Assembly: GCA_021797515.1 (NCBI GenBank)
Contig: JAJZZP010000115.1
Coordinates: 1 to 61,683, forward strand
DNA from: Bacillota bacterium
GTDB lineage: Bacteria; Bacillota; Sulfobacillia; Sulfobacillales; Sulfobacillaceae
Direction of reading: 5' to 3'
Length of the DNA stretch: 61,683 nt
Shown here: one piece after another, positions 9,897 through 17,896 of the stretch
How the letters are laid out: every line of letters starts with the position of its first letter
Position numbering within the stretch: position 1 is the stretch's first letter
Made by a program: the position numbers and the translations under genes
Notes under the pieces: generated by a model
Database searches by the model: none
What the model was told of the DNA's origin: nothing
Seen by the model: only the letters and a program-made list of their open reading frames with translations

Positions 9897-10776
9897 TCCA
9901 GCATCGGCCCACTATTGGGCAGTGACCATTAGGAGTTCGGACTTATTGTTATTGGAAGAAGCTCAAAACATGTTCTATGGTTTGGGCGTCAATGGGTTGG
10001 AATGGGAAGACGGCAAGCCGAGCGACATGCCGTTTGTCGATATTGCCTTAGATCCGTATCCCCCGTTTATGCGTGCGTATTTTCCTGAAGATGCGCTCTG
10101 GCCTTCTCGGCGAGACGCTATTCGTTATCGCTTCGGAGAGCTAGCCGTGATTGCCCGTGTCAACTCACAAGATTGGGAATCGAGCTGGAAAAAATACTAT
10201 GTGCCGATTTATGTGGCAAACCGGGTGATCATGCCTGCTTGGTATCCTCAATCCCCCTTGTCTGAAGACCACACGATTTGGTTGGATCCGGGAATGGCCT
10301 TTGGGACCGGAACTCACGTAACCACGCAAATGTGTTTAGAACGCATCACAGCCGCTTCCTTATCTGAACAGCGGGTGATGGACCTCGGATCTGGGTCGGG
10401 AATTTTAGCGATTGCGGCGGCGAAATCTGGGGCCAAGAGCGTGGTGGCTGTCGAGCCTGATTCCGTGGCCGTAACCGCATTGAAGGGAAACTTAGAAAGA
10501 AATCACACCCTGTGCCAGATCGAAGTGGTGGAGGGCACTCTCCGCGATGTGCCGATGCAGTCGTTCGACGTTATCGTGATGAATCTTATTACTGAAATCA
10601 TCACTGAGGAATGGACTCGGGTGGTTCAGTACACAAACCCGAATTCGCGAATTGTCTTATCGGGAATTGTCGAAGATCGAATTCGTGAAGTGTCGTGGGT
10701 GTTGGAAGGTACCCAATCCACGATTGTCTGGAGGGGCCAACGGGAAGGGTGGGTTGCCCTTGAGGTGAAACCATGA
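9880..10776 (+). CDS. prmA: Ribosomal protein L11 methyltransferase PrmA
   Basis: A SAM-dependent methyltransferase that modifies L11. Motif [19 protein letters not shown] starts at about residue 168; [13 protein letters not shown], the conserved PrmA segment, precedes it; and VMNLITEI follows as the NxxxD/N-type catalytic motif. The frame is open to an ATG at 9838 inside dnaJ, but the family N-terminus ([21 protein letters not shown]) fits the ATG at 9880 better, giving 298 residues. No strong ribosome site is visible for either start. The gene is followed by rsmE with an ATGA overlap. Confidence 0.92.
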   Translation: MPWADNPASAHYWAVTIRSSDLLLLEEAQNMFYGLGVNGLEWEDGKPSDMPFVDIALDPYPPFMRAYFPEDALWPSRRDAIRYRFGELAVIARVNSQDWESSWKKYYVPIYVANRVIMPAWYPQSPLSEDHTIWLDPGMAFGTGTHVTTQMCLERITAASLSEQRVMDLGSGSGILAIAAAKSGAKSVVAVEPDSVAVTALKGNLERNHTLCQIEVVEGTLRDVPMQSFDVIVMNLITEIITEEWTRVVQYTNPNSRIVLSGIVEDRIREVSWVLEGTQSTIVWRGQREGWVALEVKP

Positions 10777-11483
10777 TTCGGCTCATCTGTGATGCGGATC
10801 AGGCAAAAAACTCGGTGGTGGATTTGACCGCGGACCAATCTCATTATTTATCCCGTGTAATGCGAAGACGTCCGGGGGATAAGGTGGAAATCCAGATCCC
10901 GTCTCTAGGACTTTATTTAGGGGAAATCCGGTCTTCATTCCAGGTGCAAATGGTGCGCAAATTGCCCCAGATTGCCCCTCTGGTGGCCGAGGTGATATTA
11001 TATCAGGCGCTCCTTAAGCAGGGGCGTTTTGCTGAGGTAGTGGAGCGGGCTACGGAAGCGGGGGTGTCGGAGTTTGTGCCCTTAGTTACCGACCGTGCGC
11101 TGGTACGTAGTGTATCACCGAAAAACCTTGAGCGGTGGAAGATTATTGCTCGCGAGGCGTCGGAACAAAGTCAACGCAGTCAAGTACCGTTAATTCACTC
11201 GAAAGTCTGTGCGGACTCTCTGGTCTTGCCTTCCAATGTTTGGGGATTGCTATTGGATCCCGATGGCACGCCGCTGACCTCACATCTGTACGGACTAAAA
11301 TTTGAGGCAACGCCGCGAATTGCCTTGGCCGTGGGTCCCGAAGGCGGGTTCAGTGATCGTGACAGGCAGCAATTAATCCAGGCGGGAATGGCTCCAGTGT
11401 CGCTGGGACCGCAAATTTTTCGTGCGGTTAATGCAGGGGCTTTTGCCACCGTGGTGATATTAACCTTACTACAACAAGCTTAG
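10773..11483 (+). CDS. rsmE: 16S rRNA m3U1498 methyltransferase RsmE
   Basis: A 236-residue SPOUT-class methyltransferase of normal length that methylates U1498 of 16S rRNA. It has the N-terminal PUA-like part (HYLSRVMRRRPGDKVEI), and the C-terminal knot with LLLDPDGT and ALAVGPEGGFSDRD at about residues 184-197, ending in LGPQIFRAVNAGAFATVVIL (usual motif LGxRILRxETA, here more divergent). Its ATG overlaps the prmA stop by 4 bp. In many Firmicutes mtaB comes next; here it is replaced by a small zinc-ribbon gene. Confidence 0.93.
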   Translation: MIRLICDADQAKNSVVDLTADQSHYLSRVMRRRPGDKVEIQIPSLGLYLGEIRSSFQVQMVRKLPQIAPLVAEVILYQALLKQGRFAEVVERATEAGVSEFVPLVTDRALVRSVSPKNLERWKIIAREASEQSQRSQVPLIHSKVCADSLVLPSNVWGLLLDPDGTPLTSHLYGLKFEATPRIALAVGPEGGFSDRDRQQLIQAGMAPVSLGPQIFRAVNAGAFATVVILTLLQQA

Positions 11484-11571
11484 CGGCTGGCTTCCACTTT
11501 TGGACAACAATGCTAGAGTGACAAACCCCATCGCTGGCCATCCTAGGGACATGAAAGGAGGCCACATCGGA

Positions 11572-11721
11572 ATGGGGAAATTAATCGAATTGAAGTTTTG
11601 CGATATCTGTCATAAACCGGTGGTTAAACGCCAAGTGGCCTCCTTGACCTCGGGTTTTTTGGAAAGTACTTTGTGCAAGGAATGCGTCACAAAGTATGGT
11701 CACTTGTACCGACCCTGGTAA
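11572..11721 (+). CDS. Small zinc-ribbon protein, function unknown
   Basis: A 49-residue protein with two CXXC pairs (C10/C13 in CDICHKP and C35/C38 in CKECV) that can form one zinc ribbon, on a basic background. I chose the ATG at 11572 because AAAGGAGG lies 10 nt upstream; an in-frame ATG at 11551 overlaps that ribosome site. The gene stands alone between rsmE and the rpsU promoter. I do not recognise a named family. The fold suggests nucleic-acid or protein binding, which is an inference from the cysteines only. Confidence 0.7.
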   Translation: MGKLIELKFCDICHKPVVKRQVASLTSGFLESTLCKECVTKYGHLYRPW

Positions 11722-12430
11722 TTGAGGTTGTAACTGCACAATATAAACGTCAAGGATGGCTTCAGATCCACAATCGCGTCGAAGAATCTCGGGCACCGAT
11801 TTAGACTGAATCTCGCCATGGCTGGATCAGCGTAGATGCCAACAGCACCTTTGTAGCTCTTTGGGCGTGCAACCAGACGGCGATTGAGCGGCAAGCGGCA
11901 CGGGAGTCGCCACAAGGAAAGTCAAACCAGCCTCAACACTTCGATTGACGGGTGAGTCAAGTACCACCCCCGTATGAGATCAGCGTGCATCACGCGCCCG
12001 TCGTGGTGATCGGTGGGGCGGACTGAAAACTCGCCGGGAGACAGGGCCGTGAGCAATGGAATACCCGGGGTTAACGGGAAAATGAGTGGAGTGCCTGGGC
12101 TAGAATTAACCGCGTGACGACAAAGACGCTGCAAACTCAACATCAGTCTGTGAGTGTGTCGCAAGAGGCTATTCTCTGAATGATCGGCTTTTGCGTATCC
12201 CCGCCGCCACCACCACGTGGCGAAAGGCCGAGGGTACCACCGAATGGACACTAGGGCCACCCGTTCTCTCCTCCATGCGGGCTTCGGTGGTGGGCGAGGG
12301 AAACGCGTCCTCGCTTAATGGGAAGAAGGCCATCTCTTGAGCAGACGAATCCTGTGAGGACTGCCGATTCCTAAAGGAATCAGGGGCAGTTATGGTAGGT
12401 TCTTCTAACCAGGTAGCCTGAACCCGGCGT
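11722..12430. other. About 700 nt without a convincing gene
   Basis: Two minus-strand open frames (11922-12260 and 12169-12507) overlap each other in different frames and could be two parts of one frameshifted gene, but I recognise no family and their codon use is irregular. A hairpin with a perfect 7-bp stem (GATTCCT/AGGAATC, 12366-12381), extended by CTGCC/GGCAG around a 3-nt bulge (12361-12389), lies shortly before the rpsU promoter and is followed by TTATGG rather than a real U-run. Confidence 0.35.
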
Positions 12431-12460
12431 TTGACACAGTTTCCCGAAGCCTCGTATAAT
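12431..12460 (+). promoter_or_regulatory. Consensus sigma-A promoter of rpsU-yqeY
   Basis: TTGACA (12431-12436) and TATAAT (12455-12460) are both perfect, with an 18-nt spacer. Transcription should begin near 12467, about 40 nt before the rpsU ATG. The leader has a small ACCCG/CGGGT hairpin at 12479-12490 just before the ribosome site. Confidence 0.9.
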
Positions 12461-12506
12461 AGAGGGAAGGTTACCCCGACCCGTTCGGGTGGAGGGGAGG
12501 GAGACA

Positions 12507-12683
12507 ATGTCAGAAGTCAAAGTCGGCAAGAATGAGAGCTTGGAAAGCGCACTCCGGCGCTTCAAGCGTCAAATTCAAAAGGCTGGGGTGCTCGCGGAGG
12601 CCCGACGCCATGAGCACTATGAAAAACCCAGTGTGCGACGCAAGAAAAAATCTGAGGCCGCAAGGAAAAAACGCGTTAAGTAA
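12507..12683 (+). CDS. rpsU: 30S ribosomal protein S21
   Basis: A 58-residue S21 with the typical [38 protein letters not shown] core and a Lys/Arg-rich tail that contacts 16S rRNA. The ATG at 12507 has GGGAGG 6 nt upstream; the in-frame ATG at 12489 lies before that ribosome site and is rejected. It is driven by a perfect promoter at 12431 and is followed 11 nt later by yqeY, a pairing common in Firmicutes. Confidence 0.96.
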   Translation: MSEVKVGKNESLESALRRFKRQIQKAGVLAEARRHEHYEKPSVRRKKKSEAARKKRVK

Positions 12684-12694
12684 GGAGGTCCCTA

Positions 12695-13150
12695 GTGTCT
12701 CTCCGGGAACAACTCAACGAAGACCTCAAGACAGCAATGCGGGCTAAAGACCAAGCCCGCCTTGCTGTTATCAGGGGAATTAAAGCAGCTATACTGGCGG
12801 CCGAAACCCGCAGCGAACGGATTACCCTAGATGATGACGGTATATTGCAAGTCATTGCAAAGGAATTAAAAGAACGCCGTGATGCGCTACCGGATTTCGA
12901 ACGTAGTGGAAGACAAGACTTGGTTGACAAGTTGCACCATGAAATGGAATTGTTGTCACAATATTTGCCGGCGCCATTGACAAGCGACGAGTTGCGGGTA
13001 CTTGTAAACGAAGCCGTTCAGTCGGTCGGGGCTACCGGGCCTAAAGACATGGGAAAAGTGATGGCATGGCTTACCCCCAAAACTCGGGGGCGTGCTGATG
13101 GTCGGGAAGTATCAGCGTTGGTTAAGGAACAATTGGCGTTGTTGGCGTAG
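12695..13150 (+). CDS. yqeY: GatB/YqeY domain protein
   Basis: A 151-residue YqeY of normal length. The opening SLREQLNEDLKTAMRAKDQARLAVIRGIKAAI and the later LPAPLTSDELRVLV, GPKDMGKVM and GRADGREVSALVKEQL segments are family hallmarks. It resembles the tRNA-binding tail domain of GatB and is thought to have an amidotransferase-related or tRNA-related role, not firmly established. The start is GTG behind AAGGAGG. A lipoprotein gene starts 1 nt after its stop. Confidence 0.93.
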   Translation: MSLREQLNEDLKTAMRAKDQARLAVIRGIKAAILAAETRSERITLDDDGILQVIAKELKERRDALPDFERSGRQDLVDKLHHEMELLSQYLPAPLTSDELRVLVNEAVQSVGATGPKDMGKVMAWLTPKTRGRADGREVSALVKEQLALLA

Positions 13151-13151
13151 C

Positions 13152-14147
13152 ATGACGAAAATCTTATTGACCTGTAGCCTGTTGCTATTGCTTACCGGAT
13201 GTGGAGCCCATAGTATCCCGTCGGCAGATCTGTTGGCACTATATACTACTCCGACGACGGTTGGATCAGAATGGTTGTGGGCACGTCGGTTTTCCCCGGG
13301 CGGAAATCCTTTGGGGTCTTCCCAGCGACTAGGTGTCTTGGGGCCAGTGGCTCAGACGGAATTGGCCACGCGGGGACCGCATTTTTCAACCTTTATTACA
13401 TTAGGCAGCAAAATTATCTCTTTGAGCCGAACTCAACGCATTCGTGCCGTGGCGTCAATGCCGCCAGGGTATTATGCTTTGTCGGTTCGATGGTGGTCAT
13501 CAGGTCTTTTGGCGGTTGTGGAATCATATAGGGCGACGCATGCTCAAATCTGGCGCTGGAGGCATGGTAGCTGGCAGGTGTTGCGCAAATCCTTGCCCGA
13601 GGGGATCGTTACACTGATTGACGGACCCTCAGCTCAGCCCGTGGCCCTCATTGTCGATCCTCATCGAGTATACACGGTGTCGGTTTTTTCACCAGGCCTC
13701 CATTACCCGCAGTTTGATCACGGATCGCCGCAAGGAACAGCAGGTTTCGCTGGAATCAGAGAAGTGATTCCCTATGCAGCAGGTTCTCACGGGTTTGGCC
13801 AATGGATAGCACGGCCAAAAACTCAGCGAGGCAGTCGACAAGATTTTGAGTCGGTGCAACAGGCAGTGTTAGAAATGGCCCAGGGATCCCCCCTTTGGGG
13901 GGTGACGGTTCACGGCATGGTGCCATACCACGGAACCAAACCCCAATGGTCCCAAATCCGCAACTGGCCGGTTCCTATGCAAACCTCCATGGTGGTCGAA
14001 GGACGCGGCACTCCGTGGATATTGATCCTGGACGGCGCTTCTCAAGGGGTATGGTTTAATATTGGTTCGGGGAATTACGGCCCGCAGTTTGCTATCACCA
14101 TGCCTTATCCTGATGTGGTTCGCGAAGTTTCCATCATTGAAGGATAG
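13152..14147 (+). CDS. Predicted lipoprotein, function unknown
   Basis: A 331-residue protein with a lipoprotein signal peptide: positively charged start (MTK), a Leu-rich core and the lipobox LTG-C with Cys17 as the lipidated residue. The mature part is rich in beta-type segments and tryptophans, with short repeated phrases around WxWRHGSWQVL and FxIGSGNYG-like endings that could be beta-propeller blades; that is inference. The ATG at 13152 is chosen because it places the signal peptide at the start. It overlaps tail-to-tail with the minus-strand rhodanese gene by 14 bp. Probably co-transcribed with yqeY. Confidence 0.75.
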   Translation: MTKILLTCSLLLLLTGCGAHSIPSADLLALYTTPTTVGSEWLWARRFSPGGNPLGSSQRLGVLGPVAQTELATRGPHFSTFITLGSKIISLSRTQRIRAVASMPPGYYALSVRWWSSGLLAVVESYRATHAQIWRWRHGSWQVLRKSLPEGIVTLIDGPSAQPVALIVDPHRVYTVSVFSPGLHYPQFDHGSPQGTAGFAGIREVIPYAAGSHGFGQWIARPKTQRGSRQDFESVQQAVLEMAQGSPLWGVTVHGMVPYHGTKPQWSQIRNWPVPMQTSMVVEGRGTPWILILDGASQGVWFNIGSGNYGPQFAITMPYPDVVREVSIIEG

Positions 14148-14730
14148 CATAGCCGACATGGGAAATTCCCCATTGCGATAAGGCCCAGGCTGCCCAAAGT
14201 GACCGGTATTGATCTTTGGATATGGACAGCACGAGATGTTTGGTGGTTAAAGATGGCAGACCTTCAGGCCAAGTAGAGAGCGGGGATGAAATTGCAGACC
14301 ATGGCAAGGGAAAATGATGGGATTCATGGATTTCTCTAACATCCAGAATTGTGATTTCCGGATGGGCTTTAATGTAGGGTGCCACCTGAGCAAATGTTAA
14401 ATGGGTGACATGCTCAGTACGAAGACCAGTGTGCTGAAAACCCTCGGATGACGTCACCCAGGCCCCTACAATTACAACGTGGGCCCGATTAAATTCTTCA
14501 GCTGCTTCATAGGCGATGGTGGGAGTTTCAGCAATCAGCAATGCGCGGCGCCCTGGGAGTTCTTTTTGAGCTGCCAAGAATGAGAGTTGGTAACGACCTC
14601 CGGGCAGTGAAAGGGAACCGACAATGTGACCGTGGCAATAGGATACTAAACTGCGAACATCAATAACGGCTACCCCTTGTGTAATAAACGCTTTGGCTTC
14701 ACGGGCAGATACAATGTCTAATTCACTCAT
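14134..14730 (-). CDS. Tandem rhodanese-like protein without active-site cysteine
   Basis: A 198-residue protein with two rhodanese-like units: VIDVRS at residues 22-27 with GHIVGSLSLPGG after it, and ILDVRE at about 128-133. At the active-loop positions, where active rhodaneses carry Cys, the first unit reads LLIAET and the second reads LVLSISK. No Cys replaces them, so sulfurtransferase activity is unlikely and a regulatory or scaffold role is possible. The ATG at 14730 has AGGAGAT upstream; the longer open frame is rejected. It is the last gene of a three-gene minus-strand group, 10 nt after the unknown 224-residue gene. Confidence 0.75.
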   Translation of the reverse strand: MSELDIVSAREAKAFITQGVAVIDVRSLVSYCHGHIVGSLSLPGGRYQLSFLAAQKELPGRRALLIAETPTIAYEAAEEFNRAHVVIVGAWVTSSEGFQHTGLRTEHVTHLTFAQVAPYIKAHPEITILDVREIHESHHFPLPWSAISSPLSTWPEGLPSLTTKHLVLSISKDQYRSLWAAWALSQWGISHVGYAILQ

Positions 14731-14740
14731 AGGATCTCCT

Positions 14741-15415
14741 TTATCGAAAGCGACTCGAGAATGGGATGCGGTGAACATCAATCGGCGGTGGATCTGAAAT
14801 TTTAAACTGCGGCAGAGGGGGCAATGCCTTGGGATGGTGGCTGAAGTCGTCAAGCCACACCGTGCGTCCCAGAACTTGTCCTAATTGCATCAGTTGCCAC
14901 AGCTGGTTGTCGTCAATTCCCTCCAGCCTTAAGTCGGGGAACTGTTGCGCAAGGTGTGCTGCGGCATCCCAGCCAAACGTCTCGACATCAATGCCGACAG
15001 AAATATGGGGAAATGACTGCAAAATGGTATCCAAAGCCCGGGATAGCGCCAATAGGGGGTGTCGCGGCGCATCACGAGTTAATGTGATGCGCCGCACTGT
15101 GCTGTAGCGGTAGAGGGCGTTTAGACGCGCAAGCGAGGTATCTTCAATGCCGGTAGGGCATGAAACCACCACATCGGTGACGCCCAGACGGTCCCTATTG
15201 GGCAGTTGATCTCGGTCTGCATTGACGTGGTACACATAACCGGACTGGGGTTGGGTTAACGCCAATGACGGTACTTGAACGCCGAGAGGCTGGGGACTGA
15301 CAATATGTCCGCGGCCTTGATGGGCGGCTAAAAACATCTTGGCCAAAGGATCATAGAAAGGTTGCCAATGGTTTGGCAAAAATAAGGTTGGGATCCAATA
15401 AAGCGGTTTGGTCAC
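14741..15415 (-). CDS. Conserved-looking protein of unknown function in radical SAM cluster
   Basis: A 224-residue protein that I do not recognise. Alternating hydrophobic strands and helices (for example ISVGIDVETFGWDAAAHLA, LRLEGIDDNQLWQLMQL, RTVWLDDF) suggest an alpha/beta, perhaps TIM-barrel-like, fold. There is no signal peptide or membrane segment. The start is GTG, overlapping the stop of the upstream MqnE-like gene by 4 bp (GTGA), so the two are almost certainly co-translated. It could act on the product of, or together with, the radical SAM protein; it has no cysteine cluster of its own. Confidence 0.7.
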   Translation of the reverse strand: MTKPLYWIPTLFLPNHWQPFYDPLAKMFLAAHQGRGHIVSPQPLGVQVPSLALTQPQSGYVYHVNADRDQLPNRDRLGVTDVVVSCPTGIEDTSLARLNALYRYSTVRRITLTRDAPRHPLLALSRALDTILQSFPHISVGIDVETFGWDAAAHLAQQFPDLRLEGIDDNQLWQLMQLGQVLGRTVWLDDFSHHPKALPPLPQFKISDPPPIDVHRIPFSSRFR

Positions 15416-16239
15416 GGCTCAATAGCCTCCAATGTGGTATAGAATCCATCAGCTCCTGCCTGTGTCAGCAAGATGCGGGCATCGTGGGAAAGGCCGCCCG
15501 GGGGCTCATTAACATAAATCGGGGTGTCGTTTAAGGTCTCTCGGGTTTCGGAAACCAAACGGCACAAAGCAAGAATGTGCATTGGTTCCAGCTCCGGTTG
15601 CAGTGCCACGGCTCGAAACACCTTCACCTCGATATGATGCCAAGAATTTGCTGCCAAAATTCTCAAATGACTTTTAATATCGGCGGCGGAAAGCCATTTC
15701 CCCGCCAATATCATGGCACTCGGCGGCAGACCCGTTTCCCAGCCTAATTGGGCGAGGTTTTCCCAGGCAGCGGATTCAATCCGATAGGGACTAAGCCGAT
15801 CACGCCATGACTGCACCAGAATTTCACTGCCACCGGGTCCTAATCTAGTAGCGCCGGCCCATTTGAGCTCGGCCAGCAATTCACGCACTGGGCGCTGCTC
15901 GACCCGATGCCATTGATTGACCTCGATGGGTGAAAATGCTTGAATGGGGCCGTTAAATCCATCGGCAACGGCTCTCACCAGGCTTCGAAAATATGTAAAC
16001 GGTTCACGAAATGACAACCCTCCCCGAATTTTTATTAACCCTATCGAAGTGGGCATTGTGGCTAAACGGCTCTCGGCATCTGCCAAGGGCAAGCACGAGG
16101 TGATTTTGGTATCGAACAGCACCGGAGTAAAATGGTTAAAATCACAAAAACGGCACTGCATCCAGCAGTGGCGTGTAGTCGTAATTTTGGCCACACCGGT
16201 TATCGGTGCGGGTTCTAGCGGAAAAGTTTGTGATGTCAC
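15412..16239 (-). CDS. MqnE/MqnC-like radical SAM protein
   Basis: A 275-residue radical SAM protein with the CX3CX2C iron-sulfur motif at C25, C29 and C32 (CWMQCRFCDF). The segment LSFREPFTYFRSLVRAVADGFNGPIQAFSPIEV resembles the futalosine-pathway enzymes MqnE and MqnC of menaquinone synthesis. It is about 90 residues shorter than those, and the usual GGxxP motif after the first helices reads RGGLSFREP. The start is GTG with only a weak ribosome site. It leads a three-gene minus-strand group and diverges from yqfC. Either a diverged menaquinone-type enzyme or a new radical SAM family; the second seems likelier given the size. Confidence 0.7.
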   Translation of the reverse strand: MTSQTFPLEPAPITGVAKITTTRHCWMQCRFCDFNHFTPVLFDTKITSCLPLADAESRLATMPTSIGLIKIRGGLSFREPFTYFRSLVRAVADGFNGPIQAFSPIEVNQWHRVEQRPVRELLAELKWAGATRLGPGGSEILVQSWRDRLSPYRIESAAWENLAQLGWETGLPPSAMILAGKWLSAADIKSHLRILAANSWHHIEVKVFRAVALQPELEPMHILALCRLVSETRETLNDTPIYVNEPPGGLSHDARILLTQAGADGFYTTLEAIEP

Positions 16240-16342
16240 TATTGCTTGCCCCCAAAGACAAAGTTCTCAGGAATACATTCGACACAGGTTCTCGGGTTCC
16301 CTCTTGAGTAGCAAAAATTTGTCCCATCATTGAGTGCCCAAG

Positions 16343-16361
16343 CCTCGCATACGATGTGAGG
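16343..16361 (+). promoter_or_regulatory. Possible sporulation sigma-E promoter/palindrome before yqfC
   Basis: CATACGAT at 16348-16355 is one base from the sigma-E -10 consensus CATACAAT, and a loosely TCATATT-like TCATCATT occurs about 16 nt upstream. The same bases form an imperfect palindrome, CCTCGCAT/ATGTGAGG, at 16343-16361. In Bacillus subtilis yqfC and yqfD are mother-cell genes, so a sigma-E promoter would fit; the sequence evidence alone is weak. Confidence 0.3.
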
Positions 16362-16390
16362 AAGGTTGGGTAAGACATGGGGAGGATCCG

Positions 16391-16675
16391 ATGAATAGAG
16401 GACGGAGGACGTTGGGAAACATTGCCGAAGTGCTCGGATTGCCTCCGGAAGTATTGGTCAATGTGCCGCGGATTGAAGTGGTGGGGCGCCTCCAGCTGCG
16501 TCTGGAAAACCATTTGGGTATGGAAAAATATCAACCCCACCGCATTGTGATCCGGGTGTCCGGAGGGTACCTGTTGATTGCGGGAGAGCAATTGGTTGTC
16601 GGGTGGATTGATCACAACGAGATCTTGGTGACCGGACAAATTCAGTCCCTGTCATTTCAGGAGGGACGCGCGTGA
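16391..16675 (+). CDS. yqfC: Sporulation protein YqfC
   Basis: A 94-residue YqfC-family protein (LGLPPEVLVNVPRIEVVGRLQLRLENHLGMEKY, then IVIRVSGGYLLIAGEQLVVGWI and EILVTGQIQSLSF). The family is conserved in endospore formers and is usually followed by yqfD and phoH, as here. The ATG at 16391 has GGAGG 5 nt upstream, so the longer open frame from 16334 is not used. The biochemical role is unknown. The stop overlaps the GTG start of yqfD. Confidence 0.88.
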   Translation: MNRGRRTLGNIAEVLGLPPEVLVNVPRIEVVGRLQLRLENHLGMEKYQPHRIVIRVSGGYLLIAGEQLVVGWIDHNEILVTGQIQSLSFQEGRA

Positions 16676-17883
16676 GCGACTTCATATTTCGTCTATTTGC
16701 GGGTTGGATTAAAGTGCGGGCGGAAGGCGACGATGTGGAGTCACTGGTGACCTCCCTGGTCACCGCAGGATTTCGTCTTTGGAACCTCCAACCGGCAGAA
16801 ACTGGCTACACCTTCTACACCACGTTGAGCGCGAAGTCTCGCATTCGTGAGTACACGGCCGTGCATTCTTTGGATATTCACATCCTGCAACAGGGTGGGG
16901 CACCGATTGAGTGGAATAGGTCAAGGCGTAGACCTTTTCTGTGGGTTGGGCTGGCCACGGCGGTGGGATTAATTATCTATGTAACCTCGCGCATCTGGGT
17001 AATTAATGCTCCGACCCCTGGGTTGTCGCCGGGGGCTCGCCAACAGCTTGTAACCGTGGCCGAAGATGCAGGTCTACGGATGGGAACCGTTCGCAATCAA
17101 ATTAATGTGCCAAAAATTCGCGCTGCGATGGTCAAACAATTACCCCAATATTCGTGGATCGGCATCTCGCTTCATGGGATGATGGCGACCATTCAGGTAG
17201 TGCCGCTGGTGTCCCGTCCTCAACTTCATATCTATGCTCGCATTGTGGCCAGTGCCCCGGGCCAGGTGACTCGGATATTAGTCTATATGGGCGACCCCGA
17301 GGTAGTGGCGGGCGATTGGGTCAAAGCCGGACAAACGTTGATCCGAGGTGCGGTGACCGCGCCGATGCCGTTGCCGGAAGGATCGGAAAAAAAATCTGTT
17401 CAAGATACTATTGTCACTCCAGCAGAAGGGGACGTCTGGGCTAACGTAACGCATCGACTCACGGTTTTCCAACCCTTGCGGCAAACCATAAGTTATCCGA
17501 CCGGACGAAAATATATCCGCCAATTCATTTGGATACAGGATGCGTCCCCATGGCAATACTGGGGTTGGCAGCCGGTACCTTTTGCCCATTATGTAGAGAA
17601 GAAGGAGATATCTCCACTGCGGTGGGAAGGTGTTAACCTTCCCGTGAAAGTACTTAAGATAGTATATAATGAAACTAACACCAAGGTCCGTCGATTAAAG
17701 TCTGGGCAGGCCGTGGCGATAGCGACAAAGCGCGCTACCAGTGAGATCTCCAGGGCAGTGGCTGCCTTGGGCCCGGTAGTACAGAAGTCTCGCCAAATTC
17801 GGCGAACTCAAAGCGGGGTGTGGGTCAGCGTGGTCTGGATTGTCAATCAGAATATCGCGATACCTAAAGATCGGAACCAATAA
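16672..17883 (+). CDS. yqfD: Sporulation protein YqfD
   Basis: A 403-residue YqfD-family protein with an N-terminal cytoplasmic part, one transmembrane helix at about residues 84-105 (FLWVGLATAVGLIIYVTSRI), and a large region outside the membrane containing ELxxxGLRxG-like and WIGISLHGMMATIQVV segments. It is expected in the mother-cell or forespore membrane; its function is not established. GTG start with a 4-bp overlap with yqfC; length normal for the family. Confidence 0.88.
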   Translation: MSDFIFRLFAGWIKVRAEGDDVESLVTSLVTAGFRLWNLQPAETGYTFYTTLSAKSRIREYTAVHSLDIHILQQGGAPIEWNRSRRRPFLWVGLATAVGLIIYVTSRIWVINAPTPGLSPGARQQLVTVAEDAGLRMGTVRNQINVPKIRAAMVKQLPQYSWIGISLHGMMATIQVVPLVSRPQLHIYARIVASAPGQVTRILVYMGDPEVVAGDWVKAGQTLIRGAVTAPMPLPEGSEKKSVQDTIVTPAEGDVWANVTHRLTVFQPLRQTISYPTGRKYIRQFIWIQDASPWQYWGWQPVPFAHYVEKKEISPLRWEGVNLPVKVLKIVYNETNTKVRRLKSGQAVAIATKRATSEISRAVAALGPVVQKSRQIRRTQSGVWVSVVWIVNQNIAIPKDRNQ

Positions 17884-17896
17884 AGGGGGACACGGA

